Assembly: GCF_015352955.1 (NCBI RefSeq) | Contig: NZ_JACYOX010000006.1 | Location: 96,437-160,436, forward strand | DNA length: 64,000 bases | Source of the DNA: Noviherbaspirillum soli | GTDB lineage: Bacteria; Pseudomonadota; Gammaproteobacteria; Burkholderiales; Burkholderiaceae_D | Reading direction: 5' to 3' | Shown here: positions 37,463 through 44,924 of the stretch, one piece after another | Position numbering within the stretch: the first letter of the stretch is position 1 | Layout of the letters: the number at the start of each line of letters is the position of its first letter | The notes under the pieces: generated by a model | What the model was told of the DNA's origin: nothing | Seen by the model: only the letters and a program-made list of their open reading frames with translations | The model's database searches: none | Position numbers and translations under genes: made by a program

Positions 37463-37705
37463 ATTTCCGGTCGACGTAATTCTGGTCTGCATTCGCTGAG
37501 ACGAAAATGCGCTGCTTCAAGCTACTTGGGGAACACATCATGGCGTGCGACTTTGATCGCCAAATCGCTGAATTACAGATCCGTGCCGCTGTGCTGAATC
37601 GCTTTACGCGTCTTGGCACGCCTATTACGGTATTACGGTAGCTATGCCGTAAATTCGTCTACGGAAAGGGTAATTTGCCCTTTTCTTTATTTCTGTAACA
37701 AAGCC
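37463..37705 (+). mobile_element. 3' remnant of an IS5-family insertion sequence
   Basis: The plus-strand segment 37480-37641 translates to FAETKMRCFKLLGEHIMACD and then DRQIAELQIRAAVLNRFTRL, the C-terminal signature of IS5-family DDE transposases (AET-M-R-K-LLG, Q..E...R..ILNR...LG.P). Upstream, GRRN, which normally precedes it, is in a different frame, so at least one frameshift is present. The end of the element is marked by TTTCTGTAACAAAGCC at 37690-37705, whose complement GGCTTTGTTACAGAAA is a typical terminal repeat of this family. The left end and most of the transposase are missing. It cannot move by itself. Confidence 0.7.
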
Positions 37706-38120
37706 TTGTGACACGGTCCTTTCCTTTACAAGAGGATCGGCTGGGTGCTCATTCGGTGAAGGACCACATTCTTCGCCGGCCAGCCGGCTGGCGGTGTTGC
37801 ATACTGCCTGATGGAGGTAACCTTCTCCAGTGCAAACATACTTAGACCAGGTGTCCGAAATATGTCTCACTGGCTATAAACTGTCACATACAGTGCGGAA
37901 GAGCCAAATCACGAGCGGCATTGAAATCCAAGACAGCATCCACTGGTAGTGAATCCACTTTGCCAGTCATCAATAAGGAGGCGATTGCTATTTGCGCACG
38001 TTGCTGATTTGTAGCGCCAGGGCAGTCATCCTAGCTATCGTGAAGTTATGCGCATCATAGGGCTTTACGCAAAAAAGTATTTATAAAAATATATAAAATG
38101 AGAAGTTACGGGGAGACATA
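37706..38120. other. Gap between IS remnant and acyltransferase gene
   Basis: About 415 bases; an 81-residue minus-strand frame spans part of it but reads across the IS end and has no recognised family. The last 60 bases are AT-rich and probably hold the promoter of the acyltransferase gene. Confidence 0.35.
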
Positions 38121-39212
38121 ATGACTAGTTCTAAAAAGTTGCCCGCTGGGCAGCAAAAGCTTTCCAGCATTGAGGCGGCACGTGGCATTGCCGCTCTCAT
38201 GGTGGTTTTTTATCATGCTGCTCGTCACTTAAAAGCAGATTTTGGCGTTTTACCTTGGAATGGTATTTTCAAGTTTGGCCATGCCGGCGTTGACTTCTTT
38301 TTCGTCCTGTCCGGTTTCATTATCTTTTTTGTACATCAACCGGATATCGGGCGTCCATCCCGATTGTTTGCTTACTTTGAGCGGCGCTTTACTCGAATCT
38401 ATCCGCTGTTTTGGGTATCGCTGGTCATCGGTTTGGCACTAGCTGGGTTGTCAAGTACGAAAGTATTTCCTGGCGGCCTCACCATTATCCAGCACGCCAC
38501 TTTGCTACCATTTCATGATGATGTAGGTGTTGCCTGGACCCTGCAGCATGAAATTTTATTCTATTTGATCTTCGCTATGGCAATGCTCCACCGGGCAATT
38601 GGCATTGCGGTATTTGCCGTCTGGTTTGTCTTTATTCTGACCTGTTGGGCAACAGGCCATACCTACGAAAATTCACTGCTTTTTGCACGCTTGGCCTCAA
38701 CATTCAATCTTGAATTTTTCTTTGGGATTCTAGCTGCGTATATCGTAAAAACGCATCCACTCAAGCGGGGATACTTATTGCTTGCAGCTGGCATTGTCAT
38801 CTTTGCCGGTTTCGCATTCGCGGAAGACATTGGCGTGTTCAATGGCTACGCAGACTCAGCCAAGATTGCTTATGGTTTCAGTTCCCTGTTGATTGTGATC
38901 GGCTTAGCTAGTGCCAACTTGACCGGCCGGTTAGCTGCACCCTCTGCCCTGGCACAACTCGGGACCGCCTCTTATTCAATCTACCTGTTGCATTTGCCTT
39001 GTATTGGAGTGATGTACAAGCTGTTTGGCGTGGCTGGAATGTTGACTGTCATCCCCTTGGGCTTGCTCTACTTATTACTGTCGGGTGGGGCAATTGTCAT
39101 TTGCGTCATAATTTCGCGCACTGTTGAATATCCACTTATGCAATGCATTCGGCAGTATCTGTCAGCTAGGGAAAAACGTCGGAAGGCACGTGCTGGATTA
39201 ACTGGCGCTTAA
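38121..39212 (+). CDS. Acyltransferase 3 family membrane protein (OafA/ExoZ-like)
   Basis: A 363-residue protein with about ten membrane helices. The family start is SIEAARGIAALMVVFYHAARH, with the conserved Arg and catalytic His. GHAGVDFFFVLSGFIIFF, RRFTRIYPLFWVSL and YSIYLLHLP near the end follow. Members transfer acetyl or similar acyl groups to sugars of O-antigen or exopolysaccharide at the inner membrane, using a cytosolic acyl donor. In this context it probably decorates the product of the neighbouring glycosyltransferases. GGGGAG precedes ATG 38121. The gene is AT-richer than the core genes. Confidence 0.88.
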   Translation: MTSSKKLPAGQQKLSSIEAARGIAALMVVFYHAARHLKADFGVLPWNGIFKFGHAGVDFFFVLSGFIIFFVHQPDIGRPSRLFAYFERRFTRIYPLFWVSLVIGLALAGLSSTKVFPGGLTIIQHATLLPFHDDVGVAWTLQHEILFYLIFAMAMLHRAIGIAVFAVWFVFILTCWATGHTYENSLLFARLASTFNLEFFFGILAAYIVKTHPLKRGYLLLAAGIVIFAGFAFAEDIGVFNGYADSAKIAYGFSSLLIVIGLASANLTGRLAAPSALAQLGTASYSIYLLHLPCIGVMYKLFGVAGMLTVIPLGLLYLLLSGGAIVICVIISRTVEYPLMQCIRQYLSAREKRRKARAGLTGA

Positions 39213-39344
39213 TAATGATTAGTGTATATTTTTATGAAAAATTGTAGGTTTTCTTCTTTTTAGCAAAAAATTTCCAACGATATTTTCAATTAAAATGCAT
39301 GGTATTGCTATAACCAAAAAATAATCGGAAAGCAATGCGATTTG

Positions 39345-39557
39345 CTATGGCACAGAATGAATCCAAAGGCTAGTATTTTCGGCAACATAGTTCTTGAATC
39401 TGGCGCGCCCCTTGCAGAGATAATAACGAAGGGAAAAAATTGCGAAAGGGCGGGCTTTGATCAACTGAAGAACGGATTCGACCAGGCTATCTGTCAGAAT
39501 CAGCGTGCCGTCCAGATCAACCACCAATGGAGAAGCGGCGGGCGATGATGTTATCAT
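39345..39557 (-). pseudogene. Truncated N-terminus of a HAD-type/UbiA prenyltransferase fusion gene
   Basis: Seventy codons encode SPLVVDLDGTLILTDSLVES and LIKARPFAIFSLRYYLCKGRARFK. The DLDGTL phosphatase motif and the following helix match the N-terminal HAD-like domain of bacterial UbiA-family prenyltransferase fusions, which run to several hundred residues. Here the frame stops after ENTSLWIHSVP, and no membrane-spanning UbiA part is found on either strand nearby. The remaining piece lacks HAD motifs II-IV, so it should be inactive. It lies between the acyltransferase and the deacetylase genes, in AT-rich DNA. Confidence 0.6.
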
Positions 39558-40080
39558 TTAGGAATATTTATATATAACAATTTTATTTCGTAGTTGCATT
39601 TTTAAATTAAAGCCTTGGCATGGGATGTTCCGCGCTGAACGGCAGTAATCCATCAGTCAATGCCTGAAAAAATTCAAATCAAGCGCCAAGGCTGGTGGTG
39701 CACGTTCGAATTGCCGAGATTTTTTCTTGGCTGATTTATGTATCCGCTTGTCAAGCCGGAAAACAACAGTAGAAATCGACTGGCTGTGAATGCAGAGAAG
39801 GTATGCCTGCAAACCATTTCTGCCACGACCTTGATCATTAAATGGCTGAGTTGCGAGAGTGCGCCAGCGTCCTGGCTTGCATTATCCACATCAGTAAGGG
39901 CGGTTCCTAGCCATCAGGCTTATAAGCCTTGGCTACGGCATGAAACGCCATACATGGTGGTGCGTGTCATATGCTCGGCGGAAATGAGCGAATCAATCGC
40001 GCTGCCACCGCACTGGCCAGCGCTTCCTGGCGTCTTTTCTCCCATCGATGGTCAACTTACTCACACTTGGAGCGGAAACC
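39558..40080. other. Gap at the right border of the AT-richer region
   Basis: About 520 bases where the composition returns toward high GC. Frames on both strands have no recognised family. AAGCCTTGGC occurs twice directly (39612 and 39925 areas) and once as its complement (39691 area), possibly debris of a mobile element. No gene can be supported. Confidence 0.3.
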
Positions 40081-40830
40081 ATGCCTCACCGTCCACTTGC
40101 CCCATTCCCACAACACCGCCCCCTGCTGCTGCCCGACCTGGCACTACCGGCAAATTCCAGCATCGTCGTGCTGGCGCCGCATCCGGACGACTTCGACGCC
40201 ATCGCCATCACGATGCGCCACCTGCATCGCCAGGGGCATGAGATCCACCTCGCCGTCCTGACCTCCGGCGCGAATGGTGTTGAAGACGGCTGGCAGGGAG
40301 CGCATGGAGCGGCGCAGAAGACTGCATTGCGCGAAGCGGAGCAAAGGGCGAGCTGCAGCTTCTTCGGCTTGCCCATGGAGCGCCTGGTGTTCATGCGCCT
40401 TTGGGAAGGCAATGACCAACAGCAGAACGAACAGGAGGGAAGGCAGGTGCTGCGCGCCTACTTGCATGCCAGGCACCCGGCGCTCGTCTTTCTGCCACAT
40501 GGCAACGACAGCAATCGCACCCACCGGCGCACCTATGAAGCCTTTCATGCCATCGCCGCTGCGGACGGCCTGCAACTTCATGCCTGCCTGAATCTCGATG
40601 CCAAGACCGTCTCCATGCGGCCCGACCTGTATGCGTATTTCGGCGAAGAGGAGGCCGCATGGAAAGCGCAGCTGCTGCGCTTTCATCGCTCCCAGCAGGA
40701 CCGCAACCTGAAGACCCGGGGGCAGGGCTTCGACCAGCGGGTGCTGGATGTCAACCGGCAGGCCGCTGCGGATGCGGGCGGCTTGATGCCGTATGCGGAA
40801 GTGTTCGAGCTGCGGGCTTTCGGCCTGTGA
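40081..40830 (+). CDS. PIG-L/LmbE family deacetylase
   Basis: A 249-residue protein with the zinc-binding signature SIVVLAPHPDD (His34, Asp37), TSGANGVED, and FLPHGNDSNRTHRRTYEA, whose His supplies the third zinc ligand. Family members remove N-acetyl groups from N-acetylglucosamine derivatives or similar sugars. Beside polysaccharide genes it may modify an amino sugar of the surface polymer, but that is inference. ATG 40081 has GGAG eight bases upstream and was preferred to ATG 40048. Base composition is again that of the core genome. Confidence 0.85.
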   Translation: MPHRPLAPFPQHRPLLLPDLALPANSSIVVLAPHPDDFDAIAITMRHLHRQGHEIHLAVLTSGANGVEDGWQGAHGAAQKTALREAEQRASCSFFGLPMERLVFMRLWEGNDQQQNEQEGRQVLRAYLHARHPALVFLPHGNDSNRTHRRTYEAFHAIAAADGLQLHACLNLDAKTVSMRPDLYAYFGEEEAAWKAQLLRFHRSQQDRNLKTRGQGFDQRVLDVNRQAAADAGGLMPYAEVFELRAFGL

Positions 40831-40967
40831 GCACTTCATGGCGCGCTTGTGGGCGAACACCATCAGGCTGCGTTGCTGGGCCGGTCTTGGCAGTGCAGTG
40901 GCCAGCCATATTCATTGGCTATCGCAGCCTGATGAGGTTTGACGCAGCTTTTCTATCGCGCGTCTCT

Positions 40968-40984
40968 GGAATACCAAATATTCC
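40968..40984. repeat. Dyad upstream of the -24/-12 promoter
   Basis: GGAATA (40968-40973) and TATTCC (40979-40984) form an inverted repeat around CCAAA, about 85-100 bases upstream of the -24 element of the PEP-CTERM gene. That is a usual distance for an enhancer-binding activator of sigma-54, but six-base arms are weak evidence. Confidence 0.3.
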
Positions 40985-41066
40985 TGATGTCGGGATTCTT
41001 TACAGAAAAGAAACTACTTCCCTTAAGCACAACGTAAGCGGTTGATTATAGGAATTAATTTATTCA

Positions 41067-41083
41067 TGGCATGATTTCTGCTT
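41067..41083 (+). promoter_or_regulatory. Sigma-54 (RpoN) promoter of the PEP-CTERM gene
   Basis: TGGCATGATTTCTGCTT has the -24 GG (41068-41069) and -12 GC (41080-41081) exactly ten bases apart, and matches TGGCAYR-N4-TTGCW with a single mismatch (C for T at the start of the -12 block). The gene starts 37 bases downstream. PEP-CTERM genes of several betaproteobacteria are known to depend on RpoN with the PrsK/PrsR pair. Confidence 0.7.
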
Positions 41084-41119
41084 GGAACTTCCACGGAACA
41101 CTTACCAGGGGAGAATAAA

Positions 41120-41878
41120 ATGAATATTGTTGCCAACATCAAACGTAGCCTGTCGATAATTGCTTTTGCCGCAGCTTCCTTCGCTGCGCCTGCACATGCG
41201 GAACTGTTCCAGGATTTCACTGTAAATCAGAATGGGACGAGCTTTACCGCTGACAAAATGGTGCTCGGGTATCAGGAGATTTTGACTGTCGATAGCGCAT
41301 CCACCTTCAAGACATCGGCATTCGCAGCGGTGCCCGTATTTTGGGGTAATGAGGCTAGTCTCCCAGTGGGAACTGATTTCAATGTATATGCGATTTTTAC
41401 AGCAAACGGCCAAGTGATCGACAATGGCGGCACGTTTGTCGGAACCTCGGGCAGTATCCAGCTTTATCTGGATCGTGGCATCAGGTCGACGCTCACACTG
41501 CCTGCAGTTGGCGGCGCTGCCATCAATGTGACCAATGGCGAAACCGATCTGTTGCTTGCTTCCACTGAAAACTTCAGCTTTGGCTCCGGCTCATTGCGTC
41601 CTGGAAGTATTACCCAGGCAAACGGTGATTTTTCGCTGACCTTTAATGACCTGCTGTTGACTACCGCAGGCGCTGCTTACTTCACCTCTCCCGCGCCGTT
41701 CTATCAGCAGCTGACCATTGACGGCAATTTCAGCAGCACTCAGCCAATCAACCTCAATGGCACGAGCTCGGTAATATCGGGCGCTGCCAACGTGTTCTTT
41801 GTGCCCGAGCCAACTGCGGTGGCGCTGTTCGGCATCGCCCTGCTCGGTCTTGGCCTGAGCCGTCGCCGCCGCGCCTGA
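41120..41878 (+). CDS. PEP-CTERM sorting-domain protein, similar to flocculation-associated PepA
   Basis: A 252-residue secreted protein. The signal peptide is at 1-27 (RSLSIIAFAAASFAAPAHA). A beta-rich body (FTADKMVLGYQEILTV, DFNVYAIFTANGQV, GGTFVGTSGSIQLYLD, PAPFYQQLTIDGNF) follows. The C-terminus is VPEPTAVALFGIALLGLGLS then RRRRA, a textbook PEP-CTERM signal: PEP motif, transmembrane helix, basic tail. Exosortase/EpsH recognises such tails and anchors or releases the protein at the surface, usually alongside an exopolysaccharide. The body resembles the flocculation protein PepA of Zoogloea-like bacteria; that match is from memory. GGGGAG lies six bases before ATG 41120. No exosortase gene is in the window. 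Confidence 0.88.
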   Translation: MNIVANIKRSLSIIAFAAASFAAPAHAELFQDFTVNQNGTSFTADKMVLGYQEILTVDSASTFKTSAFAAVPVFWGNEASLPVGTDFNVYAIFTANGQVIDNGGTFVGTSGSIQLYLDRGIRSTLTLPAVGGAAINVTNGETDLLLASTENFSFGSGSLRPGSITQANGDFSLTFNDLLLTTAGAAYFTSPAPFYQQLTIDGNFSSTQPINLNGTSSVISGAANVFFVPEPTAVALFGIALLGLGLSRRRRA

Positions 41879-41904
41879 TTTCCGGCGTAGGGTAGGGAAT
41901 TACG

Positions 41905-41936
41905 ATGGGCCAGCATATTGCTGGCCCATTTGCTTT
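41905..41936 (+). terminator. Intrinsic terminator of the PEP-CTERM gene
   Basis: Arms ATGGGCCAGCA (41905-41915) and TGCTGGCCCAT (41919-41929) form a perfect 11-base stem with a three-base loop, followed by TTGCTTT. It starts 26 bases after the stop codon. Confidence 0.75.
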
Positions 41937-42069
41937 GGGTAATTCCAAATATATTTAAGGTATGTGAAGCAGCAGGAAAGCCGGTATGCGCTACCTGCAC
42001 ACACCTGCCAGCCTGACCATCCCCAAATCGCACCCATTCCATTTCCGTTCATCCGCGAAAGGCTTTGCG

Positions 42070-42560
42070 ATGAATGCGAAGAACGAACCAGCATTCGGCG
42101 CAACTGCGCTTACAGGCGCGCTTGCCTTCATGGCTGGCGCATCGGCCCATGCAAGCTCCCTTGTGCCCAAGACCGGCGGCTTTTCCTGCCAGCACGCTGG
42201 ACCAGCCCAGCGACCCCGCCTGCCAGCTTGCTGGCACGATGGTTGGCATCGGCAGACTGAGTCGCTTGGGCAAGTCGGCCGTCGTCGCCACGGACTGCAT
42301 TACGCAGGCGCATGGAAGCGTTGTCATCCTCCACGGCCTCATCACGGTGCCGGTCACCAATAGCGACAAGCTGATAGCCACCTACCCCGGCAGCTTCGTC
42401 CCGACGGGCGGCACGGTGTTTGAAACGAAGGAGGTCACCTGCGGCATCACTGGCGGCATCGGACGCTTCGAGGGGCAAGGGCAGCGGGGAAATGGACGAA
42501 CCGGAAGACTTGGCGACGCATCAGGAATCGTTGAGCGTCAGCGGGAAGAGTTCGTATTGA
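42070..42560 (+). pseudogene. Frameshifted gene for a small secreted protein
   Basis: The N-terminal frame (from ATG 42070) encodes a signal peptide (FGATALTGALAFMAGASAHA) and SSLVPKTGGFSCQ. The homologous reading then shifts to another frame: LDQPSDPACQLAGTMVGIGR, VVATDCITQAHG, VPTGGTVFETKEVTCGITGG and IGRFEG. It shifts once more for the natural-looking end (SGEMDEPEDLATHQESLSVS, then GKSSY and stop at 42560). The GG-GRFEG motif and the closing LSVSGK strand resemble small calycin-like (allene-oxide-cyclase barrel) secreted proteins; that family is a guess. Two frameshifts in under 500 bases indicate loss of function, unless the assembly is in error. Confidence 0.6.
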
Positions 42561-42627
42561 GGGTTGGAATGCAAGTGAAGCGCGTTGCTGTTGTCGGCGC
42601 ATGACGAAATCAAACCGCTTCCCTGTC

Positions 42628-42666
42628 GGTCGTAGCTGGCCAGCGCAGCGCCGGCCAGCTACGACC
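42628..42666 (-). terminator. Hairpin after the Ig-like lipoprotein gene
   Basis: Fourteen-base perfect arms GGTCGTAGCTGGCC (42628-42641) and GGCCAGCTACGACC (42653-42666) with an 11-base loop lie 10 bases beyond the minus-strand stop. There is no T-run, but the position fits the end of the long minus-strand transcription unit. Confidence 0.55.
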
Positions 42667-42676
42667 ATCGCATGGC

Positions 42677-44860
42677 TCAGTCGGTAACCGAGAACGACTG
42701 GGTAGTGATCAAGCCCAGCGGCGTCGTCACCTTCACCGTGAGCAGGCCGCTGCTTACCTGGTTGGTGCAGACATAGCCGCTTGCAGCATCGGATTGCGTT
42801 GCATCGCTCTGCAGCAGCACGGCGTAAGTCCATACGGCAGAATTCGGCTCGGCGGTGTTGGGGACGATGAAGCTACCTTCGCTCAACAGCTTGCCGTTGG
42901 ATACCGAGAATTCGATCTTCGTCCCGGCGGGCAGGATGTTGCCCGGCAAGGTGTTGGGGGAGAAGGTCGTTGGATTGGTATCCCTCACTGCGAAGCGGAA
43001 TGCCTGCGCCGCATTGGCGAAAGCCACGCCGTTCTGGCATTGGCTGAGTGGGAGCGAGTTGCCATCCAGCGGGGTGATTTCGGCCGTGCTGCCCGACAGT
43101 ACCTGCACCAGCGAGCCGCGCACGTGGATGGTGTTGGCACCCGCCGCACCCGTGGTGTTGACGCTGGAAGGTGACTTCAGCACGCCGTTGTACTGTCCGT
43201 CGCCGGTGCGAGTCCAGCTACCATCGCCGTTGGAATCGATGAAGACTTCGCCTGGTGCGCGCGTGTCGTTGCGGCTGAACGTATAGATGGCGCGGTCGTT
43301 GCGGAAGGGCTCGCCGAGGTCCTGCGTTGCGGCATCGAATTCGTTCGCATCCACCACGTTGTTGCCGTTGATGTCGGTGAAGTCCTCTTCACCCAGCGCA
43401 TAGGCAAGAATGGTGACCCGTCCGTCAGCCGGGCGCGGCTGGGCGGCGCAGAAGCGCACGCTGCATTCGCCGGGCACGCCCTTCTGCTTGATCACAGTGC
43501 CATCTGTCAGGGTGGTTTCCGTCAGCCCGGTCAGGCAGGAGGCATCGATGGTGCCGCCTTCGGCCGTGAAGCTGACCGCGGTGCCGTCCGGCGCCGGGTT
43601 GTTGAAGTGGTCAGCCAGCCGCACCGTCACGTTCGAGCCTACCGGCGCCGGGCACCCGTCATGGCCCATGCCTTCAACGTTGAAGATCTTGGTGCTGAGC
43701 GAAAAGCTGTTTTGGTCCGGCACGCCGGTGGAAACCACGAGCTGGTCGGACAGCGTGGAAATGCTGCCCAAGGTCGCGGTCACCCGCACCGGAGTATTGA
43801 CCGTGCCAGCCGCCACCACGGTGCTGACGGTGCCGTCCGCTCCGGTCGTGGCCGATGCCGGATTCAATGTCAGGCCGCCCACGGTGGTGTTCAGGCTGAA
43901 GCTGACGACCTGCCCCGAAACCGGGTTGCCGTTCTTGTCCAGCACCTTGAAGGTCACGGTGGAGCTTTCCTGGCGTCCGGCGCCGCCGGTGCCCTTGAGC
44001 GAGATGTTTTGCGGCAGCGCGGATACGAAGGTCAGCTGTCCGGCAGTGGCGGGCTGCACATTGACCGTGCCGGTCTTGGTGAACGTGGCCCCTGACAGCG
44101 TAGTGGAGGCAGTGATCACGTCGCTGCCGCCGCATCCCTTGTCGGTGTAGGAAGTGCTGGCCACGCCATTGACGGTGGTGACCGGCGAGCTGATGGTGGC
44201 CTTGCCGGCCGCCACGCAAGGCGAGGTGAAGCTGACCGATTGCGCAGGCGTGAATGGCGTGGTGCCGTTCAGTACCGTGACTGCAAGGCTGGCGGTGCCG
44301 CCGGCCGATAGCGTGGCCGGTGCGATGGCGAGTTCGCTGAACGTGAGGGAAGGGAAGGTGACGCTGTAATTCGTGGTGCCGAGGTAGGCCTTGCCATCGA
44401 CCGTGGTCGTCGCCGTCACGGTAAAGGCGCCGGCCTGGGTGCCTGCCGGCAGGCTCACGCGGGCTACGCCGCTGGCATCGGTCATCGCAGTGCCGGAAGA
44501 GGGGATGAATACGCCGGTCTTGTCCGTGGTGGTGAAGGTCACGGCAGCATTGGGCACAGGTGTGCCGGTGCTGGTTTTCACGACCGCCAGCAGGGTGGCC
44601 GGCTGGTCGGGCGATACGGCTTTTGTGGTGCTGCCGGTGCTGTTGGCGAGAGACAGCGCCACCGTTGCCGCCGCTGTGGTCGTGCCTGACTGTGTGCCCG
44701 TACCCGTGCCCGTGCTGCAGCTTGGAAGGCTGGAACTGCGACCAGGCAAGCTGTTGCAGCCGTCGCTGCCGCCTCCGCCGCCGCAGCCCGCCAGCACCGC
44801 CATTGCCGCGCCAATCACAACGAGATCGGCTTTTACTGACCTTCCTGACTTCCCAAACAT
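42677..44860 (-). CDS. Lipoprotein with bacterial Ig-like (Big_1-type) repeats
   Basis: A 727-residue protein. The lipoprotein signal ends in LAGC (MAVLAGCGGGGG), followed by a Gly/Ser/Thr linker. At least three Ig-like repeats of the invasin/Big_1 kind follow (about 70-170, 175-275, 280-380), with recurrent patterns VPNAAVTFTTTDKTG, DASGVARVSLPAGTQAGAF, and DKNGNPVSGQVVSF plus ADGTVSTVVAAG. A Cys-containing C-terminal half includes DINGNNVVDANE near residue 495, which resembles an EF-hand/dockerin calcium loop. Such lipoproteins are surface or periplasmic adhesion or scaffold proteins. It is the last gene of the minus-strand Tad run, 64 bases after the TPR lipoprotein. A role with the pilus is suggested by position only. 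Confidence 0.8.
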   Translation of the reverse strand: MFGKSGRSVKADLVVIGAAMAVLAGCGGGGGSDGCNSLPGRSSSLPSCSTGTGTGTQSGTTTAAATVALSLANSTGSTTKAVSPDQPATLLAVVKTSTGTPVPNAAVTFTTTDKTGVFIPSSGTAMTDASGVARVSLPAGTQAGAFTVTATTTVDGKAYLGTTNYSVTFPSLTFSELAIAPATLSAGGTASLAVTVLNGTTPFTPAQSVSFTSPCVAAGKATISSPVTTVNGVASTSYTDKGCGGSDVITASTTLSGATFTKTGTVNVQPATAGQLTFVSALPQNISLKGTGGAGRQESSTVTFKVLDKNGNPVSGQVVSFSLNTTVGGLTLNPASATTGADGTVSTVVAAGTVNTPVRVTATLGSISTLSDQLVVSTGVPDQNSFSLSTKIFNVEGMGHDGCPAPVGSNVTVRLADHFNNPAPDGTAVSFTAEGGTIDASCLTGLTETTLTDGTVIKQKGVPGECSVRFCAAQPRPADGRVTILAYALGEEDFTDINGNNVVDANEFDAATQDLGEPFRNDRAIYTFSRNDTRAPGEVFIDSNGDGSWTRTGDGQYNGVLKSPSSVNTTGAAGANTIHVRGSLVQVLSGSTAEITPLDGNSLPLSQCQNGVAFANAAQAFRFAVRDTNPTTFSPNTLPGNILPAGTKIEFSVSNGKLLSEGSFIVPNTAEPNSAVWTYAVLLQSDATQSDAASGYVCTNQVSSGLLTVKVTTPLGLITTQSFSVTD

Positions 44861-44885
44861 AAATCCCCCTGGTGTTATTGATGCC

Positions 44886-44909
44886 GGGCCGGCCTTGCGG
44901 CCCGTTTTT
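44886..44909 (+). terminator. Plus-strand-facing hairpin with T-run between the last two genes of the Tad run
   Basis: GGGCCG (44886-44891) and CGGCCC (44898-44903) with a six-base loop are followed by GTTTTT on the plus strand. The neighbouring genes are all on the minus strand, so as an intrinsic terminator it would stop antisense transcription. On the minus strand it is a plain hairpin. Confidence 0.45.
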
Positions 44910-44924
44910 CTGATTTCTTGCGAG

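Noticed and set aside
37625..37870. 81-codon minus-strand frame
   Set aside because: It runs across the end of the IS remnant and shows no known domain.
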